A stretch of DNA of 64,000 nt from Pseudomonas laurylsulfativorans (lineage in GTDB: Bacteria > Pseudomonadota > Gammaproteobacteria > Pseudomonadales > Pseudomonadaceae), in contig NZ_MUJK01000006.1 of the NCBI RefSeq assembly GCF_002906155.1, positions 124,001 through 188,000 on the forward strand, read 5' to 3'. Positions 35,436 to 44,704 of the stretch are shown piece after piece. Made by a program: the position numbers and the translations under genes. The notes under the pieces were generated by a model. That model searched no databases. It saw nothing but the letters and a program-made list of their open reading frames with translations, and was not told the DNA's origin. Numbering within the stretch: position 1 is the first letter of the stretch; each line of letters starts with the position of its first letter.

Positions 35436-38168
35436 GTGCAAGCAACCCTTTCAATTCACCGCCATACCCCCAGCCTGACGGCAAGTGACCCTCGTGGGTT
35501 ACCCGTACGCGCCGTGGGTTACTGGCGTGACATTAACGGCGTGCCCCCTCAGGCACGGGTCAACCGCACGGCCCATGATTGGGCGGGGCGCGCGATTGCG
35601 CAGTGGGATCCACGGCTGTTTCTGGACGCGTCGGCACCGGCCAGTTTGCAAACGGTTTATGCCCTGTCTGGCGCGGTGTTGAGTACGGATAGCGTCGATG
35701 CCGGGTGGCGTGTTGTGTTGTTGGGTGAGGCGGGGCAATCGGTTCATGCCTGGGATGGCCGAGGCTCTCAGCGCTGGATGCAATACGACGCTCAGTTGCG
35801 CCCGGTGTCGGTGTTCGAGCAGGCAGGGGACGGCGACGCGGTGTGCGCGGAGCGCTTGGGCTATGGCCTGAGCGATCAGGCACATGCGGAGCACAACCAA
35901 TGCGGCCAATTGATTCGCCACGATGATTCGGCGGGCACGCAGCGGTTTACCGACTTCGGCCTGCACGGCGCGGTGCTGGAGCAGACGCGGCATTTTTTGA
36001 TCGACCTGACGCTGCCGGACTGGCCCGAATCGATAGCAGATCGCGATCAGATGCTGGAGCCGGGCGAGGGCGCCACGACTCGTTCACTGGTCAACGCGGC
36101 GGGTGACGTCGTCAAGCAAACCGATGCCAAAGGTCACTGCCAGTTCTTCCATCAAACCCTCGATGGCCAGTTACGCGAGGTTGGCCTGCAACTCAACGGC
36201 GAAACAACAGCGAAAACACTGCTCAGCGCCATCGTCTACAACGCCCATGGCCAGACCGAACGGGAAGTGGCCGGCAATGGAGTGACCACCACGCTGGAGT
36301 ACGACGCGCAGAACGGGCGCCTGACCCGCCTCCAGGCCCAGCGCGGCAACGCAGCGCTACAAGACCTGCGCTATGAATACGATCCGGTGGGCAATGTGCT
36401 GAGTATCGAAGATGCCGCGCAGCCGATTCGCTACTTTGGCAACCAGCGTATCGAACCGGTCAGTCGCTATTGCTACGACAGCCTTTCGCAACTGATCGAA
36501 GCCACCGGTTGGGAAGCGGGTGGCGCCAATAAAGGCCCACAGTTTTCGAGTTTCGACGACCCCGCGCCACGCGCCAATTTCCGCCAGACCTATCGCTACG
36601 ATGCGGGTGGCAATCTGCTGGAGTTGACCCACGAAGGTCCGCAAAGCCATGGTCATCGACTGATTGCAGCGGCACACAGCAACCGTTGCCTGTCGGTGCT
36701 GGAAGGGATGGAACCGGATGAGGACGACTTGCGCCGAGGCTTCGACAGAAACGGCAACCTGCTGAACCTGCAACGGGGGCAGGTCTTGGCCTGGGACCTG
36801 CGCAACCAGCTACGCGAAGTGCGGCCGGTGGAGCGTGATTCGGGGCTCAATGATCGTGAAAGCTACGTCTACGGTGCCGACGGAATGCGCCTACGAAAAA
36901 TTCGTGAGACCCGCACCAATGCCCGGACGCTGATCGCTGAAACCCGTTATCTGCCGAACCTGGAGCTGCGCCACCACAGCGGCACTGGCGAAGTGTTGCA
37001 AGTGATCAGCGTCCGCGCCGGGCGCAGCAGTGTGCGGGTATTGCACTGGGAGTCCGAGCCGCCAAACGGCATGAGCAATGATCAATTGCGCTACCACCTG
37101 AATGATCATCTGGACTCCTGCACCCTGGAGCTTGATAAGGACGGCGAAGTGATCAGCCAGGAGCGTTATCACCCGTTCGGCACCACCGCGTGGTTCGCCG
37201 GATGCGGGGAGGTGGAGGCGAGTTACCGAACAGTGCGTTATTCGGGGAAAGAGCGGGATGCGACGGGGCTGTATTACTACGGGTTCAGGTATTACGTGGC
37301 GGGGTGGCAGCGCTGGTTGAACCCGGATCCAGCAGGAATTGTTGTTGATTCTAATTTATACCGAATGCTAAGAAATTCGCCATTAAAGGATGTCGACATT
37401 CTGGGACTGGCTCCATCCGGTTTTTTTGAGCGGTTGAGAAAGTCATATCGTCGATTAAAGGAAATGGTTACACCATCTGAAGGCGCAACTGGTCCAGGGT
37501 CGAAAAAGTCGAATGCTCCTGGGGAAAGTGCTCCTGTGTTCGAACGTGCAATATTTGCTCTTGCTCAAAGAGAGGGGCAAGTCTCAACTTTCGAAAAATT
37601 CAATAGTTTCAAAGATTCCGTTAATAAAAATATCGCGAGTCAAAATGTGGAGGTGGGCGGGTACCTCTATCGCAGTCATCACCATACTGCAATCAGTGCG
37701 ACTGGTTTGATAAGGGCAAGTGGCGCTGTGGACGCTGGTGGAGATGAGTTTCTGGTTCAGCTTATTCAGCACAGTGGAATGCAGGCTGGGCTTTCAGGGA
37801 AGGTGTTGTCTTTCACTCCCCACCTGAATGTGGCCAAACGTTTTTCGACGCGAGAAGGGAGTGTGTTGGTCAGGGTTGATACTGGAAAAAGTTCGGTATC
37901 AGCAGGCTTTAAAACTATGGCGGGAATTGTTTCTGAGGAGTCAGAGCGGTTGGTGCGTGATAAAAAAATTAGGGTTCCGAGTTTAATTAATGTTTTGGGT
38001 TATTTGGGGCAGGGAGAGTATGAAACATTTTATATGGGCGGTGATGTGCCGCATGACGCGGTAGAGATCCGCCATAAAGGGGCGTGGATCCCTCTCAAAG
38101 ATTATGTAAACGCGAGCAAGGCAAGGTCTTCGGCAGCGTCTAGTAACCTGTCACTGAACATGATCTGA
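35436..38168 (+). CDS. TccC/Rhs-type toxin with ART-like C-terminal domain
   Basis: 910 residues from GTG 35436. YD/RHS repeats run through about residues 100-600 (YDPVGNVLSI, YRYDAGGNLLEL, YVYGADGMRLRKI). The Rhs core end RYSGKERDATGLYYYGFRYY and DPAG at 631-634 mark the autocleavage region of TcC cocoon proteins. The remaining 276 residues are a hypervariable effector, lower in GC than the core. It contains R746 (GYLYRSHH), S792 (LSFTPHLNVAKRF) and E861/E863 (GEYETFYMGG), the R-S-E order of mono-ADP-ribosyltransferases. No tcA/tcB gene or immunity gene is adjacent. Confidence 0.82.
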   Translation: MQATLSIHRHTPSLTASDPRGLPVRAVGYWRDINGVPPQARVNRTAHDWAGRAIAQWDPRLFLDASAPASLQTVYALSGAVLSTDSVDAGWRVVLLGEAGQSVHAWDGRGSQRWMQYDAQLRPVSVFEQAGDGDAVCAERLGYGLSDQAHAEHNQCGQLIRHDDSAGTQRFTDFGLHGAVLEQTRHFLIDLTLPDWPESIADRDQMLEPGEGATTRSLVNAAGDVVKQTDAKGHCQFFHQTLDGQLREVGLQLNGETTAKTLLSAIVYNAHGQTEREVAGNGVTTTLEYDAQNGRLTRLQAQRGNAALQDLRYEYDPVGNVLSIEDAAQPIRYFGNQRIEPVSRYCYDSLSQLIEATGWEAGGANKGPQFSSFDDPAPRANFRQTYRYDAGGNLLELTHEGPQSHGHRLIAAAHSNRCLSVLEGMEPDEDDLRRGFDRNGNLLNLQRGQVLAWDLRNQLREVRPVERDSGLNDRESYVYGADGMRLRKIRETRTNARTLIAETRYLPNLELRHHSGTGEVLQVISVRAGRSSVRVLHWESEPPNGMSNDQLRYHLNDHLDSCTLELDKDGEVISQERYHPFGTTAWFAGCGEVEASYRTVRYSGKERDATGLYYYGFRYYVAGWQRWLNPDPAGIVVDSNLYRMLRNSPLKDVDILGLAPSGFFERLRKSYRRLKEMVTPSEGATGPGSKKSNAPGESAPVFERAIFALAQREGQVSTFEKFNSFKDSVNKNIASQNVEVGGYLYRSHHHTAISATGLIRASGAVDAGGDEFLVQLIQHSGMQAGLSGKVLSFTPHLNVAKRFSTREGSVLVRVDTGKSSVSAGFKTMAGIVSEESERLVRDKKIRVPSLINVLGYLGQGEYETFYMGGDVPHDAVEIRHKGAWIPLKDYVNASKARSSAASSNLSLNMI

Positions 38169-38200
38169 AATATGGATGAATTTGGTGGATGAAAACCATC

Positions 38201-38232
38201 CAGTCCACTGCGAATAGGGACGCAGTGGACTG
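38201..38232. terminator. Hairpin between the TccC-like gene and algA
   Basis: Perfect 12-bp stem CAGTCCACTGCG / CGCAGTGGACTG with an 8-base loop. A T-run follows on the plus strand after 10 bases and a short T-run on the minus strand. Probably ends both converging units. Confidence 0.65.
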
Positions 38233-38257
38233 AATGGGGGCTGTTTTTACCCATCGC

Positions 38258-39709
38258 TTACTGCGCGATAGTCTTCACCGAAACCCCACGCTCAACCGGC
38301 GTCGACCGCCCATAGATATCCTCAAACCGCTCGATATCGTCCTCACCCAGGTAACTCCCCGACTGCACCTCGATGATTTCCAGCGGAATCTTCCCCGGGT
38401 TGCGCAGGCGATGCACCGAAGCGATCGGAATGTAGGTCGACTGGTTCTCGGTCAGCAGGAACACGTTTTCATCACAGGTCACTTCGGCGGTGCCGCTGAC
38501 CACGATCCAGTGTTCGGCGCGGTGGTGGTGCATCTGCAGCGAAAGGCACGCGCCCGGCTTGACCGAGATGTGCTTGACCTGGAAACGGCCGCCCATGTCC
38601 ACCGAATCGTAGGAGCCCCACGGACGGTAGACCTCGCAGTGGTTCTGGGTTTCAGTGCGGCCCTGTTCGTTGAGGGTGTTGACCATCTGCTTCACGCCTT
38701 GGACCTTGTCCTTGTGGGCGATCATCATGGCGTCCTTGGTTTCGACTACGACGATGTTTTCCAGGCCGATCACCGACACCAGTTTGCCGTTGCCGTGGAT
38801 CATGCAGTTTTTGCTGTCCTGGATCACCACGTCGCCTTTGGTGACGTTGCCGTTGGCGTCTTTTGCATTGACTTCCCACAGCGACGACCAGCAGCCGACA
38901 TCGCTCCAGCCAGCCGTCAGCGGGACGACGCAGGCGCGTTGGGTTTTTTCCATCACCGAGTAGTCGATGGAGTTGTCCGGGCAGCAGGCGAAGGTGGCTT
39001 CGTCGAAGCTGATGGTGTCGGCATCCTGATGGCTGCGTTCCAGGGTCAGCATGCAGGTGTCGTAGATGTCCGGATCGTGTTTTTTCAGCTCTTCCAAGAA
39101 GCGGCTGGCGCGGAACAGGAACATGCCGCTGTTCCAGAAGTAACCGCCGGACTGGACGAACTCGGTGGCGCGCTTCACGTCGGGCTTTTCCACGAAGTGC
39201 GAGACGCGGCTGACGCCTTCCGGCAGCAGTGAGTCGTTGGTCGACTTGATGTAGCCATAACCGGTTTCCGGCTTGGTAGCCGGCACGCCGAACAGCACCA
39301 TTTCACCGTTCTCGGCAGCGACTGTGGCCAGGGCCAGGGCGCGTTGCAGGGCCTTCTGGTCCTCCAGCACGTGGTCGGCCGGCAGCACCAGCATCAGCTC
39401 GTCGCGACCTTCATTGACCAGCATCATCGCGGTCAGGGCCACGGCCGGCGCGGTGTTGCGACCGAACGGCTCCATCAGGATGCGCTGGGTTTCCAGTTTG
39501 CGTGCACTCAACTGCTCGTTGACGATAAAGCGATGGTCCTTGTTGCAGACCACGATTGGCGTGTCCATGCCTTCGAACACCAAGCGTTCCAGGGTTTGCT
39601 GGAACAGGGTGTGTTCGCCGGTCAGGGCCAGGAACTGCTTGGGGAATTGTTTGCGGGAAAGCGGCCAAAGACGTGAGCCACTACCACCTGACAAGATCAC
39701 CGGAATCAT
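38258..39709 (-). CDS. algA: Mannose-1-phosphate guanylyltransferase / phosphomannose isomerase
   Basis: Bifunctional enzyme making GDP-mannose for alginate. 483 residues from ATG 39709. The N-terminal nucleotidyltransferase has LSGGSGSRLWPLSRKQFPKQF; the C-terminal cupin isomerase carries the metal site QMHHHRAEHW. Last gene of the alginate operon, separated from algF by a BIME. Confidence 0.96.
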   Translation of the reverse strand: MIPVILSGGSGSRLWPLSRKQFPKQFLALTGEHTLFQQTLERLVFEGMDTPIVVCNKDHRFIVNEQLSARKLETQRILMEPFGRNTAPAVALTAMMLVNEGRDELMLVLPADHVLEDQKALQRALALATVAAENGEMVLFGVPATKPETGYGYIKSTNDSLLPEGVSRVSHFVEKPDVKRATEFVQSGGYFWNSGMFLFRASRFLEELKKHDPDIYDTCMLTLERSHQDADTISFDEATFACCPDNSIDYSVMEKTQRACVVPLTAGWSDVGCWSSLWEVNAKDANGNVTKGDVVIQDSKNCMIHGNGKLVSVIGLENIVVVETKDAMMIAHKDKVQGVKQMVNTLNEQGRTETQNHCEVYRPWGSYDSVDMGGRFQVKHISVKPGACLSLQMHHHRAEHWIVVSGTAEVTCDENVFLLTENQSTYIPIASVHRLRNPGKIPLEIIEVQSGSYLGEDDIERFEDIYGRSTPVERGVSVKTIAQ

Positions 39710-39805
39710 GTTGTTACTCCTTGAAAATCGATTGGTTAGAGCCACGAACGTTCTGTCGTTTCACTCTTGTTTTTGTTCCGTGTCCGAACTGACTACTCGA
39801 TCCCT

Positions 39806-39907
39806 TGTAGGAGCGAGCTTGCTCGCGATGTACGTCAACGAAAACGCGCGCTGTCTGGGTAAACGCGTTGCCCTTGCGTTTTTCGCGAGCAAGCTCGCTC
39901 CTACAGG
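39806..39907. repeat. BIME between algF and algA
   Basis: Arms TGTAGGAGCGAGCTTGCTCG and CGAGCAAGCTCGCTCCTACA around about 55 bp, inside the 225-bp gap of the alginate operon. Confidence 0.9.
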
Positions 39908-39934
39908 GGGACATGGGGCAGTCCGGAAAATTTG

Positions 39935-40591
39935 TTAGCGCGTCGACACGGGGCGTTTCACCCAGACCGGCGACAGGCTGCTGCCGTTGCCGGTGACGTA
40001 CAGCACCGCGGCTTCACCGCGTTCCAGGGCGACCGGTTTCACGTCGCCGACTTTGGTGGTGCCGTCATAGAGCGCCAGGCTGACCTTCACCGGGTTGATT
40101 TCACGCTCGCCACGACCCTTGGGCGCAACGTTCGGCACCACGTCGGTCTTACCATCGGCGGTCTTCAGGGTCAGCGCCTTGTCGCTCAGGTTCTGCACGC
40201 GTACCAGGGACTTCTGCTTGTTCTTGAACGGTGGCTCTTCGATCAGTTGCGGTGCGCCGCTGGCGTTGTTGACCAGGGTGTAATAGTGATCGCCGGCCAG
40301 TTTCACCGGCAGGCTCTGGCTACCCACCTTGGCGCTGTAGTCGCCGCCCGGCATGAAGCTGAAGTCACTGCTCGACAGTGGCGCGACATCGCTCAGGTTG
40401 GTGCTGCCAACGGTGGCGCTGACTTCGGCGTTGCTGGCGTTGTAGATGCGCACGAAGGTCGAGCCTTTCGGTGCGGTCGGGCCGTACAGGGCGGCGTCGC
40501 CGGCGGCGAAGGCCTGTACCGACAGCACGCTCATGCCCGCAACGAGGGCAAAGGTCTTGGCGAGACTTTGATACGTAGTAGTGAAAGTCAT
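39935..40591 (-). CDS. algF: Alginate O-acetylation protein AlgF
   Basis: 218 residues with a Sec signal peptide ending VQAFA. Periplasmic protein required with AlgI and AlgJ for acetylation of polymannuronate. The mature part is beta-rich (STFVRIYNASNAEVSATVG). It follows algJ by 15 bp. Confidence 0.95.
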   Translation of the reverse strand: MTFTTTYQSLAKTFALVAGMSVLSVQAFAAGDAALYGPTAPKGSTFVRIYNASNAEVSATVGSTNLSDVAPLSSSDFSFMPGGDYSAKVGSQSLPVKLAGDHYYTLVNNASGAPQLIEEPPFKNKQKSLVRVQNLSDKALTLKTADGKTDVVPNVAPKGRGEREINPVKVSLALYDGTTKVGDVKPVALERGEAAVLYVTGNGSSLSPVWVKRPVSTR

Positions 40592-40606
40592 GGAAGTACC
40601 TCTCTT

Positions 40607-41782
40607 TCAGTTTTGCGCCCGGTCGGGCGTCTCGGATTTGTTGTTGATGGCTACGTTTTGTTGGCGGGCGCCGGCTTGTTTAAGCTCTGCGACCCACTGC
40701 GGGTCGGCGTCACCGATTTCGTTGTTCACAGGCAGATATCGTTCAGGGAACTCCCAGATCAGCACCTGTGGCGGGCTGTTCTTGAAGGCATCGCTTTTCA
40801 GGTAACTGAGCATCGGCAGAATCGGGCCGTGGCCGTCTTCGGCGTAATTGACCACGTCGCTGTGCAGCGCCTGCTTGAGCGCGCCCACAAAATTCCAGCT
40901 GGGGTTGGCGCTGTAGCTTGTGCCGATCAGGGCCACTGGCACTTCGGTGTTGGCGAACAGGGCGTCGCCGCCGGCGGGCTGATCTTCAGCCGCGACCGTA
41001 TTGCGCTTCTGCAAGGGTTCTGCCTTGGGCATCAGGTTTTCGAACAACGGGTCCAGTGGCAGGAACAGACGCAGGTCGCCCTTGTGCGTGACGGTTTCCG
41101 CAGGTTCAGTGACGAAGCGCTGCGGCTCGCCGCTCAGCGGGTACTTGTCGGCAATGGTTTTGGCCAGACGGTTGGCGGCGATCTCGGCGCCTTCCGGGGT
41201 CCAGTGGGTATCGGTGCGCAGGAACACTTGCTGGCCATTCTGCTTGGCCAGTTGCAGTGGGCCGAGCAGGTCAGGGGCCGGAATCCGGTCAGCGGCCAGG
41301 CGCTGGTGGAAGTCCTTGTAGAGGTTGGCGTGGATGCTCGCCGGCTTCACCTCACCGAGGTGTTCCGGGTACAGGCGCACCTTGGCCGGCACCACCGCCA
41401 TTACCAGTTGCACACCTTTCTCTTTCAGGGTCTGGCGCACGCCTTCGACCAGCGCGTAGTTGCCTTGCAGGTTCAGCTCTTCGTTGACCACCGGGTGGAA
41501 TTCTTCATCGCTGTACAACCACTGGTCGCGACCGAGCACCACGCCCGGGCGACCTTCGTTGAACAGTTTGAAATCCAGCGCGGCCCAGAGGTTGGTGCCC
41601 AGGCGCTTGATCGGGAACTCGTCGTCGTAGTGGGTTTCCACGGCCTTGGTCCAGCGACCGTTGAGCACCGTCGCATCGGCGTTGGTGCTGAAGCCGAAGA
41701 AGCTGCGCACCGACCACAGACCGAGCACCAGCAGGGTCACCAGGAACAGCGCGATGTAGAAGATACGTAATGAGCGGGTCAT
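40607..41782 (-). CDS. algJ: Alginate O-acetyltransferase AlgJ
   Basis: 391 residues: N-terminal signal anchor (IFYIALFLVTLLVLGLWSV) and a periplasmic SGNH-like acetylesterase/transferase domain. Catalytic signatures are RTDTHWTPEG (Asp-x-His) and LIGTSYSANPSWNF (nucleophile Ser). AlgJ receives the acetyl group exported by AlgI and works with AlgX. Follows algI by 11 bp. Confidence 0.95.
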   Translation of the reverse strand: MTRSLRIFYIALFLVTLLVLGLWSVRSFFGFSTNADATVLNGRWTKAVETHYDDEFPIKRLGTNLWAALDFKLFNEGRPGVVLGRDQWLYSDEEFHPVVNEELNLQGNYALVEGVRQTLKEKGVQLVMAVVPAKVRLYPEHLGEVKPASIHANLYKDFHQRLAADRIPAPDLLGPLQLAKQNGQQVFLRTDTHWTPEGAEIAANRLAKTIADKYPLSGEPQRFVTEPAETVTHKGDLRLFLPLDPLFENLMPKAEPLQKRNTVAAEDQPAGGDALFANTEVPVALIGTSYSANPSWNFVGALKQALHSDVVNYAEDGHGPILPMLSYLKSDAFKNSPPQVLIWEFPERYLPVNNEIGDADPQWVAELKQAGARQQNVAINNKSETPDRAQN

Positions 41783-41793
41783 GGTCAGATCCC

Positions 41794-43359
41794 TCAGAAC
41801 TGGAAGTAAAGGAACGGCGAGAAGCTTTGCGCCGAAAGTTTGAGAATCGAGGCGATGAACAGCAGCAGTACCAGCGCACGCATCACGTAACGCGACCAGC
41901 TGGCAGTCCAGTAGGCCGGTTGCACCTGGGCTTCGACGCCGACGGTGTAGCCAGGCTGATGGATGCTCACCGGGTTATCCCCAGGCACGGCCTTGATCGT
42001 TCCCGAGGTCGCAGCGGCCGGGCCGTCGGCGTCGACGTTCACAGCAGGCTTGGTCTTGACCGGTGGCTGATTGCTGTAGAAATCGCGCAGACCGAAGAAC
42101 GCCAGGGTCACGTAGGCCACGATCAGCGTTGCCACTTGCAGGCCGGTGAGGCTGGCCTGGTTGAGTTCCGACAGCGACCAGTCGCTGAAGCTGAACATCG
42201 CGCCGTACATGCGACCGGCGACGTGCAGGTTTTCCGCGCGGAAGATCACCCAGCCCATCACCACCAGCAGGAACGTCATCGCCCAGCGGATCGGGTTGAA
42301 ACTGCGTGGCGAGGTGTTCAGGCCGATGGCTTTTTCAATCGCCAGCCACATGCCGTGCCAGGCGCCCCAGACGATGTAAGTGATGTTCGCGCCGTGCCAC
42401 AGACCACCGAGCAGCATGGTCAGGAACAGGTTGCGATAGGTCGTCAGCGTGCCTTTGCGGTTACCGCCCAGCGTGATGTACAGATAGTCGCGCAACCAGG
42501 TCGACAGGCTGATGTGCCAGCGACGCCAGAACTCGGTGATCGACTGGCTGATGTACGGCTGCTTGAAGTTTTCCATGAAGCGGAAACCCATCATCAGGCC
42601 CAGGCCGATGGCCATGTCGCTGTAACCGGAGAAGTCGAAATACAGCTGCGCGGTGTAGGCCAGCGCGCCGAGCCAGGCATCGCCCGTGGTCGGGTTTTGC
42701 AGGGCGAAGCAATGGTCGGCCACCACCGCCAGGGTGTCGGCGATGAAGACTTTCTTGATGAAACCCTGCATGAACCGCGTGCAGCCCTCGGAGAATTTGT
42801 CGAGGGTGTGGGTGCGGTTGTTGAACTGGTCGGCCAGGTCGCGGAAACGCAACACGGGGCCGGCGATCAGGTGCGGGAAGATCGCCACGAACGCCGCGAA
42901 GTCGATCAGGTTGCGGGTCGCCGGGGTGTCACCACGGTAGACGTCGATGATGTAGCTGATGGACTCGAAGATGTAGAACGAGATCCCGATCGGCAGCAGC
43001 ACGTGGGTCAGGATGAACGGCGAAAGACCCACCGACGTCATCATCGCGTTGATGCTGTCGACGCCGAAGTTGGCGTACTTGAAGTAGCCGAGGATGCACA
43101 GGTCGACGGCCACGCCGAGCAGCAGCCAGCGCTGTGCCGGTTTGGTCCTGACCCCGGCGGCACCGACTTTCAGGCCGATCCAGTAGTTCCACAGCGTGAC
43201 TGCCGCGAACAGTGCGAGGAAGTCCACACGCCACCAGGCGTAGAACACGTAGCTGGCGATCAGCAGCAGCAAATTGCGATAGCGTTGCCCGCTCAGGTAG
43301 TACAAGCCGAGAAAGATCGGCAAGAACAAAAACAGGAATACGTTGGACGAAAAAACCAT
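41794..43359 (-). CDS. algI: MBOAT acetyl transporter/transferase AlgI
   Basis: 521 residues from ATG 43359 (MVFSSNVFLFLFLPIFLGLYYL). Multi-span MBOAT protein moving acetyl groups across the inner membrane. The MBOAT region FWRRWHISLSTWLRDYLYI and catalytic His in LLGGLWHGANITYIVWGAWHG are present. Codons upstream to 43419 are not used. Preceded by a BIME. Confidence 0.96.
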   Translation of the reverse strand: MVFSSNVFLFLFLPIFLGLYYLSGQRYRNLLLLIASYVFYAWWRVDFLALFAAVTLWNYWIGLKVGAAGVRTKPAQRWLLLGVAVDLCILGYFKYANFGVDSINAMMTSVGLSPFILTHVLLPIGISFYIFESISYIIDVYRGDTPATRNLIDFAAFVAIFPHLIAGPVLRFRDLADQFNNRTHTLDKFSEGCTRFMQGFIKKVFIADTLAVVADHCFALQNPTTGDAWLGALAYTAQLYFDFSGYSDMAIGLGLMMGFRFMENFKQPYISQSITEFWRRWHISLSTWLRDYLYITLGGNRKGTLTTYRNLFLTMLLGGLWHGANITYIVWGAWHGMWLAIEKAIGLNTSPRSFNPIRWAMTFLLVVMGWVIFRAENLHVAGRMYGAMFSFSDWSLSELNQASLTGLQVATLIVAYVTLAFFGLRDFYSNQPPVKTKPAVNVDADGPAAATSGTIKAVPGDNPVSIHQPGYTVGVEAQVQPAYWTASWSRYVMRALVLLLFIASILKLSAQSFSPFLYFQF

Positions 43360-43463
43360 CCCGATCTCTCCTTGTTTGAACCAACAGTCAAGGGCCAACG
43401 GCCCCCCCAAACCCCCCACAGAAATCCGGGGGGCAACTCATAAAACTCACTTTCGACACCGCC

Positions 43464-43547
43464 CCTGTAGGAGCTGGCTTGCCAGCGATGGCGGTGTATC
43501 AGGTACAGCGCGTCGTACCATTCGCCAGCAAGCCGGCTCCTACAGGG
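43464..43547. repeat. BIME between algL and algI
   Basis: Arms TGTAGGAGCTGGCTTGCCAG and CGCCAGCAAGCCGGCTCCTA in opposite orientation, in the 215-bp gap. Confidence 0.88.
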
Positions 43548-43574
43548 TTGCGGTGACAAGTACACAGCGTTACG

Positions 43575-44696
43575 TCAGGAACCCTTGCCTTTTTCATTGG
43601 CCGGGTCGTAGACCTTGGTCAGGTCACCGCCGAGGCGGAAGGTCTTGAACGGCTGCATCTGGTGTTTCTTCGCCAGCACCTCGGGCGAGCAGGTGTAGAG
43701 CGAGCAGAACGGTTCGAGCCAGGCGAATTTCATGTCCTCCTTCAGGTCGGTCATGTCCTGTTCCTTGCCGTTCTTTTTCTCGAACTCATCCGGGTCTTTC
43801 ACCCCCGACAGCACCCGGTCACCGAGGCGTTTGAGTGCACCATTGTTTTCCTGGCGCAGATCCACACCGTTGACCTGAGCGAAACTGGCGATCATCGCCA
43901 GCGGCGGCAGGGCGTAGTTGTGGTAGGCCAGCGCCCGTTGCTGACGCTTGAGTTCGTTGGGCAGGTAGCCGTCGGCGTCGATCTGGTTGGCGCCGACCTT
44001 GTATTCCTTCACCGCCCAGTCGAACAGGTCGCGGCGGTTGGTGGCGACGGAAGTGGCCATCACCGACCACGCAGCCCAGTACGAGTGGTTGTTGGTCTGG
44101 TCGAGCGGCAGGTTGTCCCAGTCGCTGACCACCTGGTCGGCCATCTTGCTGAACCAGGCTTCGATCAACTGCGCTTGCTGTTGATGGGTGGCCAGCGGGT
44201 GGGAGTCGGAAAACTTCAGGTGGATGTACGCCGAAGCCATGCTGCCCAGCGCCCATTTGCGCATCGACTTGCCGGTGTGGTTGAAGTCCTTGGACATCAG
44301 CGCGTCGGCCTGGGCCCAAGCGGTCAACCAATTCAACGTGCATTCCAGTTGTTCCGGACGACCGTCACGCATGAACTGCATCACGCGCTTGCTGGTGCCG
44401 CGCTCGATCTTGGTGATGTCCGCGGTGCTGTCGCGGAAGGCTTTTTCCGACTGCACGTTCAGGGTCGCGCGGGCCTTGTCCGAACCTTCGTACTTGCTGC
44501 GAAATTGCAACGAGCCGGTGTACGGCGTCGGCATCGCATCGCAGCCTTCGCTCTTGTCGCCCGTCTTGAATTTATCCACAGGCGCAAAATAGCCCTGGGG
44601 TGGACGCAGTGGCGCCGCCGCTTGCGTGGCCCCGGCGAACATCGCCAGGCTCAGGAGCGTGGGTGCCAACAGCGTTGAAAATTTCGGATAGCGCAT
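43575..44696 (-). CDS. algL: Periplasmic alginate lyase AlgL
   Basis: 373 residues from ATG 44696 (GAGGTC upstream), with a signal peptide ending ATQAAA. Polysaccharide lyase family 5 alpha-barrel: the catalytic NNHSYWAAW and the Tyr of ALAYHNYALPP are visible. It clears mislocalised polymer from the periplasm. A start at 44708 is possible but would overlap algX. Confidence 0.95.
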   Translation of the reverse strand: MRYPKFSTLLAPTLLSLAMFAGATQAAAPLRPPQGYFAPVDKFKTGDKSEGCDAMPTPYTGSLQFRSKYEGSDKARATLNVQSEKAFRDSTADITKIERGTSKRVMQFMRDGRPEQLECTLNWLTAWAQADALMSKDFNHTGKSMRKWALGSMASAYIHLKFSDSHPLATHQQQAQLIEAWFSKMADQVVSDWDNLPLDQTNNHSYWAAWSVMATSVATNRRDLFDWAVKEYKVGANQIDADGYLPNELKRQQRALAYHNYALPPLAMIASFAQVNGVDLRQENNGALKRLGDRVLSGVKDPDEFEKKNGKEQDMTDLKEDMKFAWLEPFCSLYTCSPEVLAKKHQMQPFKTFRLGGDLTKVYDPANEKGKGS

Positions 44697-44704
44697 AGCA
44701 GACC

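Noticed and set aside
37584..37772. Immunity gene within or after the TccC-like gene
   Set aside because: The short frames here are antisense to, or inside, the toxin domain; nothing with an RBS lies between 38168 and algA.
39932..41770. 612-codon open frame on the plus strand
   Set aside because: Antisense to algF and algJ; shadow of real genes.
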